Assembly (NCBI GenBank): GCA_022759345.1
Contig: JAEMPK010000028.1
Coordinates: 1 to 6,883, forward strand
Source of the DNA: Pyrobaculum sp.
GTDB lineage: Archaea; Thermoproteota; Thermoprotei; Thermoproteales; Thermoproteaceae
Length of the DNA stretch: 6,883 nucleotides
Direction: 5' to 3'
How positions within the stretch are numbered: position 1 is the first letter of the stretch; every line of letters begins with the position of its first letter. A model generated the notes under the pieces. The model saw only the letters and a program-made list of their open reading frames with translations. It was not told the DNA's origin and ran no database searches. Of this stretch, positions 1 through 6,253 are shown piece after piece. The translations under genes and the position numbers were made by a program.

Positions 1-946
1 GAACCTCACTGAGTTCCTAGAGGGTTTGAAGTACTTCGTGGTGCCCAGCCAGAATACGGTGTATGCTGATAGATATGGAGTAGTTGCGTATTTTGCCAGT
101 GGTTACTTCCCTGTGAGGGAGGGGGGTTACCTCCCCTTCAATGGGTCTAGAGGCGAGGGTGAATGGAGGAAATATATCTGGCTTCCCAGCGTTTTGAACT
201 ACATCAATCCGCCGTATTTGGCTACTGCGAACAACAAGGTGGCAGACGCCAACATTTACCTCCAGTGGCGTTGGGCAGATAGATATCGTCACGACAGAAT
301 TATGGAACTCCTAGCTCAGAAGGCGGCTAGGGGTAAGATCTCTGTAAACGACGTCATGGATATTCAGAGGGACATAGTAGATATATCCTGTGGAGATGTC
401 AAGTCTCTTTTGGCGGAGTATGGAGGAGAGAATGGTAAAAAGCTGTTAAATGAACTCGCCCAGTGGGACTGCGCTATGAAGACAGATTCGGTGACCGCGG
501 CGAGATACGCCACTTTCGTTTATACATTACAAAAGCTAGCCTGGGACAGGTTCAACGTGTCTATTACCTTCGTGCCTTTTGAAGTCACCCTGGCATCGAT
601 TAGACGTGGATTAATCGACCGCTCTATAGTCGAAACGGCGGCGGCCGAGGCGTTGAAGACGTCCTCCACCTGGGGCCAGATACACAAGTACAGTATTACA
701 CACGTCCTTGGGTCGGTCTTTCCCCAGCTCAATTATAGACAGGTAGAGGCTGGGGGGAGTTGGTTTACGGTAAACGTCGCGCATGGCTTCCAAGTCTCCC
801 ACGGACCTAGTGTGAGGTTTATAGTGGCCTTCGGCGACGGCGTCTATATGATCTTGCCGGGCGGCCCCGACGGCGACCCGTTTAGTCAGTCTTACGACGC
901 CATGTACATGCCCTGGGTCAGGGGAGAGTATGTCAAAGTGGATTAA
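1..946 (+). CDS. Penicillin acylase family Ntn-hydrolase, C-terminal part (5' end outside window)
   Basis: The reading frame is open from the first bases of the window, so the TTG at 26 is probably internal and about 314 C-terminal residues are visible. The family (penicillin G acylase, AHL acylases) hydrolyses amide bonds in extracytoplasmic N-acyl compounds after autocatalytic cleavage into two chains. Counting from the TTG, the match rests on: a G-F-P-V-R...P-F-G-E-W block (about 27-47); N-P-P-Y-L-A-T-A-N-N-K-V (61-72), where family members keep an oxyanion-hole Asn; W-A-D-x-Y-R-x-D-R-I (83-92); W-G-Q-I-H-K (216-221), equivalent to the usual W-G-x-x-H; G-G-S-W-F-T-V-N with S-H-G-P-S-V-R (243-264); and a terminal L-P-G-G-x-x-G-D-P...Y (277-290). 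The nucleophilic Ser at the beta-chain N-terminus lies upstream and cannot be checked. Cys122 and Cys149 could form a disulfide. The substrate is unknown. Family assignment is strong, function open. Confidence 0.9.
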   Translation, partial: NLTEFLEGLKYFVVPSQNTVYADRYGVVAYFASGYFPVREGGYLPFNGSRGEGEWRKYIWLPSVLNYINPPYLATANNKVADANIYLQWRWADRYRHDRIMELLAQKAARGKISVNDVMDIQRDIVDISCGDVKSLLAEYGGENGKKLLNELAQWDCAMKTDSVTAARYATFVYTLQKLAWDRFNVSITFVPFEVTLASIRRGLIDRSIVETAAAEALKTSSTWGQIHKYSITHVLGSVFPQLNYRQVEAGGSWFTVNVAHGFQVSHGPSVRFIVAFGDGVYMILPGGPDGDPFSQSYDAMYMPWVRGEYVKVD

Positions 947-1007
947 GTACCTAGGTCTCTTGATCCCCCTGGCGGGGCCGCCTCGCCGCTTCACATACTC
1001 AATGTAG
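930..1007 (+). other. Short ATG-led frame, probable detached N-terminus of the following membrane protein
   Basis: ATG at 930 follows a purine-rich stretch (GGGGAGAG at 921-928) that could act as a ribosome binding site. It overlaps the end of the acylase gene (stop 944-946) by 17 bases. The 25-residue frame starts M-S-K-W-I-K-Y-L-G-L-L-I-P-L-A-G, a typical positively charged then hydrophobic N-terminus, and then turns into P-P-R-R-F-T-Y-S-M before TAG at 1005. The next frame (-1 relative to this one) continues with A-A-S-P-L-H-I-L-N-V-A-V and runs into the membrane protein. One extra G in the GGGG run (974-977), or one extra C in CCCCC (965-969), would fuse the two into a single natural-looking membrane protein. 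It may instead be a coincidental frame. Confidence 0.45.
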
Positions 1008-1009
1008 CC

Positions 1010-1315
1010 GTGTTGCCGCTACTCGGCGGTCTAGTATATGGCTATTTCACAGAGAGGAGACGGGACGTGTTTTTATCGCCGCTGGCTACCCTGGTGTCAA
1101 TAATCATCGTGTTGTTATACTATGTCGACGCCGCAAGATTGATCTGTTACCTTTCTCTGTTTTCAACATTCACGGTCTTGTGGATGGGGTTGTGGTTGCT
1201 TTTCTTCGTCTTGGGGGCGGCGGCTGGATATCTATTACGTCCAAGCGCTCAACAGATAAAAAAACAGCCTTTCCTTAGCGCATGGACTCAAAACTCTGGT
1301 TGGCGGTGGCCGTAG
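1010..1315 (+). CDS. Small integral membrane protein, unrecognised (possibly 5'-frameshifted)
   Basis: This is a 101-residue hydrophobic protein if started at GTG 1010; the frame is open back to 947, just after the acylase stop. I do not recognise a family. Three or so membrane segments are visible: around L2-Y12, L23-Y38 and I45-L76 (probably two closely spaced helices), separated by a charged T-E-R-R-R-D loop (14-19). The tail is polar and ends in W-R-W-P. The natural start may be ATG 930, in another frame, which would add a Lys-rich N-terminus and complete the first helix. No TATA-like box precedes it, so it is probably cotranscribed with the acylase. Its 3' end overlaps the binding-protein gene by 34 bases in a different frame. 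Hydrophobic composition over about 80 residues supports a real gene, though the exact ends are uncertain. Confidence 0.55.
   Translation: MLPLLGGLVYGYFTERRRDVFLSPLATLVSIIIVLLYYVDAARLICYLSLFSTFTVLWMGLWLLFFVLGAAAGYLLRPSAQQIKKQPFLSAWTQNSGWRWP
1254..1264 (+). promoter_or_regulatory. Putative TATA box for the binding-protein gene
   Basis: AGATAAAAAAA sits inside the end of the membrane-protein frame. Its centre is about 23 bases before the ATG at 1282, the geometry expected of a leaderless crenarchaeal transcript. No Shine-Dalgarno-like sequence lies just before that ATG (CTTTCCTTAGCGC), which fits leaderless initiation. A separate promoter would let the abundant binding protein be expressed apart from the acylase. 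The assignment is inferred from sequence only. Confidence 0.4.
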
Positions 1316-2538
1316 TGGTGATAATTGTGGCGATTGGCGCATTCCTAGCATTTCAGCAGACGCCTCCTCTCCAGACGTCTACACAACAGACGACGACCCC
1401 CCAGACAGCCACTCCCACACAAACCGCAAAGAAGGGCAACATCTACGTGATTTACGACATAGGCGGTAAAGGAGATCTCTCTTTCAACGACATGGCGTAC
1501 CTAGGCGCCTCGCGGGCGGCTAAAGACTTCGGCCTTGGGCTTAAAGAGATCCAGAGCAAAACTCAAGACGACTACGTCCCCAACCTCAGAGCTGCGGCGA
1601 AGTCTGGCGATGCCGTTATTACAGTCGCCGTAGGCTTTTTGATGACTGACGCAGTTAAGCAAGTATCGCAGGAGTTCCCCAACGTGAAGTTCGCCATCAT
1701 CGACGGATATATACCAGACCGCCCCAACGTTATGTCTGTTCTCTTTAGAGAGAACGAAGGCTCGGCGTTGGTTGGGGCGTTGGCCGCCCTCACTGCGTAT
1801 TACTACAACTGCACCAAGGTCGGCATAGTGCTAGGCATGGAGATACCTGTGCTCTGGAAATTCGAAATCGGCTACGCCTACGGCGTTAGGTGGGCGGAGC
1901 GTTTCATCAAGCAGAAGTTCGGCAAAGATGTGAAATTCGACATACTCTATGTATACACAGGATCTTTTAACGACCCAGCAAAGGGCAAACAGGCGGCTGA
2001 GGTGATGCTGGCGCAGGGCGTGTGTGTAATATACCAAGCCGCGGGCGCCACAGGTCTCGGCGTGTTTGAAGCAGTGGCGGAGGCCGGCAAGAAAGCCGGA
2101 AGGACTATGGGTCCGCCCTTCGCCATCGGCGTAGACGCCGATCAGGACTACATAAAGCCCGGCTTCATACTAGCCTCCATGATGAAGAGAGTAGACGTCG
2201 GCGTCTACACAGCAGCCAAGATGGCGGTGGAGGGGAGCTTCAAAGGCGGCGTGTTGGAGCTCGGCATTAAGGAGGGCGGCATCTCGGTCAGCACGCTGGA
2301 TGACTTGGCTCAATTCCTCGAGATAGGCATCAGGGCAGGCGCCGTTAAGGAGTCAGACGCGCAGAACATCATAAACACGGTGAAGGAGATGAGGTCTAAG
2401 ATACCGACGTGGATATGGGAGGCGGTGGATAAGCTTAAGCAAGATATAGTAACCGGCGCGGAGAAGGTCCCCCTGCCCACCTCCCAAGACCAGGTGGTTC
2501 AGCTTAGGAAAGAGCTGGGTCTAGGCACAGTCGGCTGA
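1282..2538 (+). CDS. BMP/PnrA-family ABC transporter substrate-binding protein, membrane anchored
   Basis: This 418-residue extracellular binding protein belongs to the basic membrane protein (Med/PnrA) family, whose characterised members bind purine and other nucleosides. Residues 6-24 form one hydrophobic helix with no lipobox cysteine. A Thr/Gln/Pro-rich linker follows (25-50), so the protein is probably tethered to the membrane by this helix, with the linker as a stalk. The BMP domain starts at about 53. Hallmarks are G-D-L-S-F-N-D (64-70), V-G-F-L-M-T-D (117-123), F-A-I-I-D-G (137-142), F-R-E-N-E-G-S (155-161), Y-T-G-S-F-N-D-P-A-K-G (225-235), A-A-G-A-T-G-L-G-V (253-261), G-V-D-A-D-Q (283-288) and S-M-M-K (299-302). 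The Asp and Lys in the last two match the positions that bind nucleoside in the family. The C-terminal region (336-418) carries extra helices before the usual D-K-L-K...G-x-x-K-V-P ending. Its stop shares one base with the ATPase start. Confidence 0.93.
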   Translation: MDSKLWLAVAVVVIIVAIGAFLAFQQTPPLQTSTQQTTTPQTATPTQTAKKGNIYVIYDIGGKGDLSFNDMAYLGASRAAKDFGLGLKEIQSKTQDDYVPNLRAAAKSGDAVITVAVGFLMTDAVKQVSQEFPNVKFAIIDGYIPDRPNVMSVLFRENEGSALVGALAALTAYYYNCTKVGIVLGMEIPVLWKFEIGYAYGVRWAERFIKQKFGKDVKFDILYVYTGSFNDPAKGKQAAEVMLAQGVCVIYQAAGATGLGVFEAVAEAGKKAGRTMGPPFAIGVDADQDYIKPGFILASMMKRVDVGVYTAAKMAVEGSFKGGVLELGIKEGGISVSTLDDLAQFLEIGIRAGAVKESDAQNIINTVKEMRSKIPTWIWEAVDKLKQDIVTGAEKVPLPTSQDQVVQLRKELGLGTVG

Positions 2539-3977
2539 TGAAGGTCTCTCTCCGCGAAATCCACAAGGTTTTTTCCGACGGAACTCACGCCTTGAGGGGC
2601 GTCTCTCTCGATATTTTTCCCGGCGAGGTGCTTGCCCTTCTCGGCGAAAACGGGGCGGGGAAGACCACGCTTATGAAAATACTCTCTGGGATATACCGGC
2701 CGACCTCCGGCGAGATTTACGTAGACGGCAAGAGAGTTAAGCCGAAGAACGCAAGAGACGCCCTCAAGCTCGGGATCGCCATGGTGCATCAACACCTTTC
2801 ACTGATCCCAGGTCTCACAGCGCTGGAGAACGTCGCCGTTTTAGAGGGCGCATCTCTCTCGCAGGTGTCCACTGAGCTGAGGCGGAGGGTGGAGAAGATC
2901 GCTGAAGAGCTTGGGTTTGAGATTGAGTGGGATAGAGATGTGGAGGAGTTGCCGCTGGGCATGAGGCAGAGGGTGGAGATCGTTAAGGCCTTGTACTGGG
3001 GGGCGCAACTCCTTATACTAGACGAGCCGACGACTGTTTTGACGCCTCATGAGGTGAAGTCGTTATTTCAAGTGATCAAGAGGTTGAAAGAACAAGGCTG
3101 GTCTGTGGTTTACATCACGCATAAGATACCAGAGGTCATGGAGATTGCGGACCGCGTCGTCGTGCTGAGAAGAGGACTTAAGTCTGCAGAGTTTTCGCCG
3201 CCCTATGACGCCAAGAGGCTGGTGGAGGCTATGGTAGGTGAGGTGAAGACGGAGGCTGTGGAGAAGCTGGGCAAGCCTGGCGAGAGGCCTGTCCTAGAGG
3301 TGAAAGATCTATGGGTCTACGATGGCGATAGGGCGGTAGTACAGGGGGTAGACCTCGTCGTCAGAGAGCGGGAGATCTTGGCAATAGTTGGAGTGGAAGG
3401 CAATGGACAAGAGCATTTAGTGGAGACTATAGTTGGTGTTAGGAAGAGGAGTAGAGGCATGATTAAGATATATGGGGGCTACGCCTATATACCCGATGAC
3501 CGGCAGAAAAAGGCGTTGGTGCTTGAGATGTCACTTGTAGAAAACGCAATTATAGGCAAGGAGAATGAGTTCGCCAAACGTGGTTTAATCTCTTGGCAAC
3601 GGGCCGAGCGTTTTACGGCGAAGTTGATAGAGGAGTTCGGAATAGTGGCGCCGGGCCCTTGGTCGTCGGTGCGGCAGCTCTCCGGCGGAAACCAGCAGAA
3701 GCTTGTGGTGGGGCGTGAGTTGAGCAGAGGCGCCAAGCTCATAGTGGCGCATCAACCCACCCGCGGCCTCGACGTTGCCACCACCGAGTATGTACAGACA
3801 CTACTCATGAAAACTAGAAACGCAGGTGCTGGAGTGTTGTTAGTGACAAGCGACCTAGACGAGGCTTATAAACTCGCTGACACGATAGCGGTGATGTACA
3901 GAGGAAAGATCGTCGCCTACGGCCCCGTGGAGGAGATGGGGATAGAGCTTGTGGGTAAGAAGATGGCCGGGTTATGA
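2538..3977 (+). CDS. Nucleoside ABC transporter ATP-binding protein, two ATPase domains (YufO/RnsA/RbsA-like)
   Basis: This 479-residue cytoplasmic ATPase of the importer has two ABC domains in one chain. Domain 1 (about 1-235) has Walker A G-E-N-G-A-G-K-T-T (36-44), Q-loop Gln85, a degenerate signature L-P-L-G-M-R-Q-R (138-145), Walker B L-L-I-L-D-E-P-T (158-165) and switch His195. Domain 2 (about 250-479) has a Walker A remnant G-V-E-G-N-G-Q-E (285-292) without the Lys, a perfect L-S-G-G-N-Q-Q-K signature (381-388), a Walker B region reading V-A-H-Q-P-T-R-G-L-D (403-412) and Ser438 where the switch His would be. So one composite ATP site (domain 1 Walker motifs plus domain 2 signature) looks complete and the other looks inactive, a pattern known in this subfamily. 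Domain 2 also lacks roughly 20 residues between R-G-M-I-K-I-Y (306-312) and Y-I-P-D-D-R (317-322), making the protein shorter than its roughly 500-residue relatives. Start and stop overlap its neighbours. Confidence 0.95.
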   Translation: MKVSLREIHKVFSDGTHALRGVSLDIFPGEVLALLGENGAGKTTLMKILSGIYRPTSGEIYVDGKRVKPKNARDALKLGIAMVHQHLSLIPGLTALENVAVLEGASLSQVSTELRRRVEKIAEELGFEIEWDRDVEELPLGMRQRVEIVKALYWGAQLLILDEPTTVLTPHEVKSLFQVIKRLKEQGWSVVYITHKIPEVMEIADRVVVLRRGLKSAEFSPPYDAKRLVEAMVGEVKTEAVEKLGKPGERPVLEVKDLWVYDGDRAVVQGVDLVVREREILAIVGVEGNGQEHLVETIVGVRKRSRGMIKIYGGYAYIPDDRQKKALVLEMSLVENAIIGKENEFAKRGLISWQRAERFTAKLIEEFGIVAPGPWSSVRQLSGGNQQKLVVGRELSRGAKLIVAHQPTRGLDVATTEYVQTLLMKTRNAGAGVLLVTSDLDEAYKLADTIAVMYRGKIVAYGPVEEMGIELVGKKMAGL

Positions 3978-4981
3978 GGAGGCTCACTTTCTCTCTGTTA
4001 AACACAGGCCTTGCTTTGTTTCTGGCTTTTGTGCTGGGGGCTATCGCCATGTGGATCTCAGGCTACGACCCGCTCTTATCCTATAAATCCATGTTATTAA
4101 CGCCTTTGTCGGACTTGACTTATCTCTTCTCGGCGCTTGCCTTCTCGGCGCCGATACTCTTGACCGGTCTCACCTTCGCAGTAGGTCTCAAGGCCGGCCT
4201 TTTCAACATAGGCGCCGAGGGACAGACTTATATGGGCGCCCTAGGCGCCGTTGCGGCTGCCTACTTGACTAGAGACGTCTCGGCTCTGCCGCTTGCGGTA
4301 TTTCTTGGAGTAGCCTTTGCTGTGGCTTGGTCAGCGATCCCGGCGTTGTTGAAGATCTGGAGGGGGGTAAACGAGGTCGTGGGCACGATAATGATGAACT
4401 GGGTTGCGTACTGGTTGGTGATAATGGCTGTTTCTACAATTTTTGCAAATCCGTCGCAACCAGAGGAGTCGGTAAAGATGCCGGAGGCGGCTCGTCTCAC
4501 TCCGCTGGTTGCTGGGACAGACCTCACGTTGGCTGTGCCGCTGGCGTATCTAACCGCTGTGTTGATCTACGTCTTCCTCAGATACAGCGTTTGGGGCTAC
4601 AGGATATCAATAAGCGGGCAAAATCCCACAGTGGCCAAGGCATACGGCATAAGGCCTGAACAAGCGGTCTTAGTGGCGTTTGGAATAGGCGCCCTGACGG
4701 CCGGCCTCGCAGGCGTGTTGCAGGTGGCGGCTAGGCCGCCCTCCTACAGCCTTGCCAGGAACCTAGCCAATGTCTACGGCCTCGGCTTCGACGGCATCAC
4801 GGCCGCCATGTTGGGCAGGGGGCACCCAATAGGCGTGTTCCTCGCTTCGGTGTTCCTCGGAATACTGCAGGAAGGCGCACGCCACATGCAGATAGAGGCG
4901 GGCACCCCCTTTGAGTTCATAAGAGTGATACAGGGTCTGCTAATACTCTTCCTAGCTCTCCAGATGGTGAGGAAGATATGA
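3974..4981 (+). CDS. Nucleoside ABC transporter permease 1 (YufP/RnsC-like, BPD_transp_2 family)
   Basis: This 335-residue inner membrane subunit has about 8-10 hydrophobic segments, starting with a helix at 10-29. Family hallmarks are G-L-K-A-G-L-F-N-I-G-A-E-G-Q (71-84), G-V-N-E-V-V-G-T-I-M-M-N (131-142), the G-Q-N-P...A-Y-G-I coupling region (215-226), which probably contacts the ATPase, and G-F-D-G-I-T-A-A-M-L-G (271-281). It should pair with the next gene product to form a heterodimeric pore. ATG at 3974 overlaps the ATPase stop as ATGA. No clear ribosome binding site precedes it, so translation is probably coupled. A P-S-Q-P-E-E segment (160-165) between membrane helices is likely an external loop. 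Family is clear; nucleoside specificity is inferred from the whole cassette. Confidence 0.93.
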   Translation: MRRLTFSLLNTGLALFLAFVLGAIAMWISGYDPLLSYKSMLLTPLSDLTYLFSALAFSAPILLTGLTFAVGLKAGLFNIGAEGQTYMGALGAVAAAYLTRDVSALPLAVFLGVAFAVAWSAIPALLKIWRGVNEVVGTIMMNWVAYWLVIMAVSTIFANPSQPEESVKMPEAARLTPLVAGTDLTLAVPLAYLTAVLIYVFLRYSVWGYRISISGQNPTVAKAYGIRPEQAVLVAFGIGALTAGLAGVLQVAARPPSYSLARNLANVYGLGFDGITAAMLGRGHPIGVFLASVFLGILQEGARHMQIEAGTPFEFIRVIQGLLILFLALQMVRKI

Positions 4982-5877
4982 TAGACATCGTGCCGCTTCT
5001 GTTGACGCAAGCGCTCCTCGCCGCTGTGCCCATACTGCTGGCCTCGCTTGGTGAGATCCTGACGGAGAGAAGCGGCGTCGTCAACATAGGGCTGGAGGGC
5101 ATAATGTTGCTCGGCGCGTTGATGGGGCCGCTGGTGGTGGATTATCTCCACAACAGAGCCGGCCTCCACCTTCCAGACATCTGGTGGCCTATTGTGGCCA
5201 TGCTAGCCGCGGCGCTTACCGGCGCCTTGATAGGGCTCCTCCACGGCTACATCTCGGCGTATCTGGCGGGCGACCAGATAATCAGCGGAGTAGCCATAAA
5301 TCTCTTCGCCGCGGGCGCGGTTGCCTATGGAATACAGGCCTACTGGGGCGTGGCTGGGTATAAACAGGTACCAGAGTGGGCGAAGACAGACCCCATCTGG
5401 GTCGCCGTGTTCGCCTTCGTGGTTGCTGGCGTCATGTGGTACATACTCTTCAAGTCCAGACTCGGCATAATCATCAGAGCATGCGGAGAAGACCCAGAAT
5501 CCGCATTTAACATGGGCGTCGACGTAAACAAGGTAAGACTGCTCACTACTGTGATCGGCGCAACATTAGCCGCGCTGGCAGGCGCCTACCTCAGCATTGC
5601 CTACCTCTCTGTAGTTACCAAGGAAATATCAGCCGGCAGAGGCTTCATAGCGCTGGCCAACGTAGTTTTTGCAAACTGGAACCCAGCACTGGCAGTCGCC
5701 GGCGCCTTCATATTCGGCCTCTTCGACGCGCTTTCCTATTGGCTCCAAACGCTGAACCTAGCCAGGTACGAAATCACGCGGATGATCCCCTACATAGCCA
5801 CTTTGCTAATTGTTGCCGGCGTGATCGGCAGAGCGAAGCCGCCAAAGGCCGTTGGTAAGGCATTCAGGAGGGAATAA
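4978..5877 (+). CDS. Nucleoside ABC transporter permease 2 (YufQ/RnsD-like, BPD_transp_2 family)
   Basis: This 299-residue membrane protein is the partner pore subunit. Hallmarks are L-G-E-I-L-T-E-R-S-G-V-V-N-I-G-L-E-G (24-41), G-D-Q-I-I-S-G-V-A-I-N (98-108), C-G-E-D-P-E-S-A...G-V-D (169-182) as the likely ATPase-contacting loop, and S-A-G-R-G-F-I-A-L-A (218-227) followed by W-N-P. About eight hydrophobic segments alternate with short loops; the C-terminus is basic (R-A-K-P-P-K...R-R-E). The N-terminal E-R-S-G-V-V-N-I-G motif and the R-G-F-I-A-L-A motif set it apart from permease 1. The start overlaps the previous stop as ATGA. A Shine-Dalgarno-like GGTGAGG (4966-4972) lies five bases before it, supporting this start. 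It is the last gene of the transporter operon; the hsp20 promoter begins immediately after its stop, with no visible T-rich terminator. Confidence 0.93.
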   Translation: MIDIVPLLLTQALLAAVPILLASLGEILTERSGVVNIGLEGIMLLGALMGPLVVDYLHNRAGLHLPDIWWPIVAMLAAALTGALIGLLHGYISAYLAGDQIISGVAINLFAAGAVAYGIQAYWGVAGYKQVPEWAKTDPIWVAVFAFVVAGVMWYILFKSRLGIIIRACGEDPESAFNMGVDVNKVRLLTTVIGATLAALAGAYLSIAYLSVVTKEISAGRGFIALANVVFANWNPALAVAGAFIFGLFDALSYWLQTLNLARYEITRMIPYIATLLIVAGVIGRAKPPKAVGKAFRRE

Positions 5878-5890
5878 GTTATAAACTTGG
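5876..5890 (+). promoter_or_regulatory. hsp20 TATA box inside a small inverted repeat
   Basis: TTATAAAC (5879-5886) is a good archaeal TATA box, centred about 23-24 bases before the ATG at 5906. It lies in an inverted repeat of AAGTT (5876-5880), ATA, AACTT (5884-5888). A second small dyad, ACTT-GGT-AAGT (5885-5895), overlaps it. The first A's belong to the stop codon of the upstream permease. The spacing implies a leaderless transcript starting at or next to ATG 5906. Whether the dyads bind a repressor is speculative. Confidence 0.6.
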
Positions 5891-5905
5891 TAAGTGGCGT
5901 TCTAT

Positions 5906-6253
5906 ATGGAAGATTTTAAGAAGGCGATGGAGGAGATCACTAAATCTATCCAGAAAATGGTTGATGATTTAAAGGAGAGGAGGGACTACCGGCTAGTTGA
6001 AGAAGGCGATGAGGTTCGGATAGAGATAGACATGCCGGGCCTAGAGCCGGCAGATATTGCGCTTACTGTGACGAAAGACGGCACGGCGATACGAGCAGAG
6101 GGCGCCAGGGGGGAGAGGAGGTACTCGAGGCATATACGTCTCCCCGTGAAGGTCGATCCCTCTTCGATGTCTGCATTGTATAGAAACGGCGTATTGATAA
6201 TAACGGCGAAGAAGGTTAAGGAGGAGGAGATAAGAGTGCCGGTCCGCGGTTAG
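5906..6253 (+). CDS. hsp20: Small heat-shock protein (Hsp20/alpha-crystallin family)
   Basis: This is a 115-residue cytoplasmic ATP-independent chaperone that binds unfolding proteins and forms oligomers. The N-terminal arm is short (1-26, charged, helical). The alpha-crystallin domain runs from about 27 to 103, with I-D-M-P-G-L (41-46), R-L-P-V-K-V-D (78-84) and the conserved Y-R-N-G-V-L-I-I (92-99). The tail carries the I-x-V anchoring motif as I-R-V (109-111), which in relatives docks into neighbouring subunits. An in-frame GTG at 5894 would add four residues. It lies only about 11 bases from the TATA box centre, so it would be outside or at the extreme edge of the transcript, and I prefer the ATG at 5906. 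The gene is monocistronic by appearance and ends convergently with the next gene: the two stop codons overlap at 6250-6253. Family assignment is firm. Confidence 0.93.
   Translation: MEDFKKAMEEITKSIQKMVDDLKERRDYRLVEEGDEVRIEIDMPGLEPADIALTVTKDGTAIRAEGARGERRYSRHIRLPVKVDPSSMSALYRNGVLIITAKKVKEEEIRVPVRG

Noticed and set aside
611..994. 127-codon minus-strand frame opposite the acylase
   Set aside because: The plus strand here carries conserved acylase motifs. The antisense product is Arg/Gly-rich with no recognisable pattern and no promoter.
4391..4450. Possible C/D-box guide RNA (ATGATGA at 4391, also ATGATGA near 2179)
   Set aside because: No CTGA D box follows at the proper distance in either case, and both lie in well-conserved coding sequence.
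4327..4659. 110-codon plus-strand frame inside permease 1
   Set aside because: It is an alternative frame of a gene with intact membrane segments and motifs, and its Gly/Asp-rich product resembles no protein.
4774..5169. 131-codon minus-strand frame across the permease junction
   Set aside because: It lies opposite two permeases with clear family motifs in both frames. The product is His/Gln/Arg-rich shadow sequence.
4200..5720. Many GGCGCC hexamers
   Set aside because: They follow from Gly-Ala codon pairs (GGC GCC) in the transporter proteins and are not arranged as a regular repeat.
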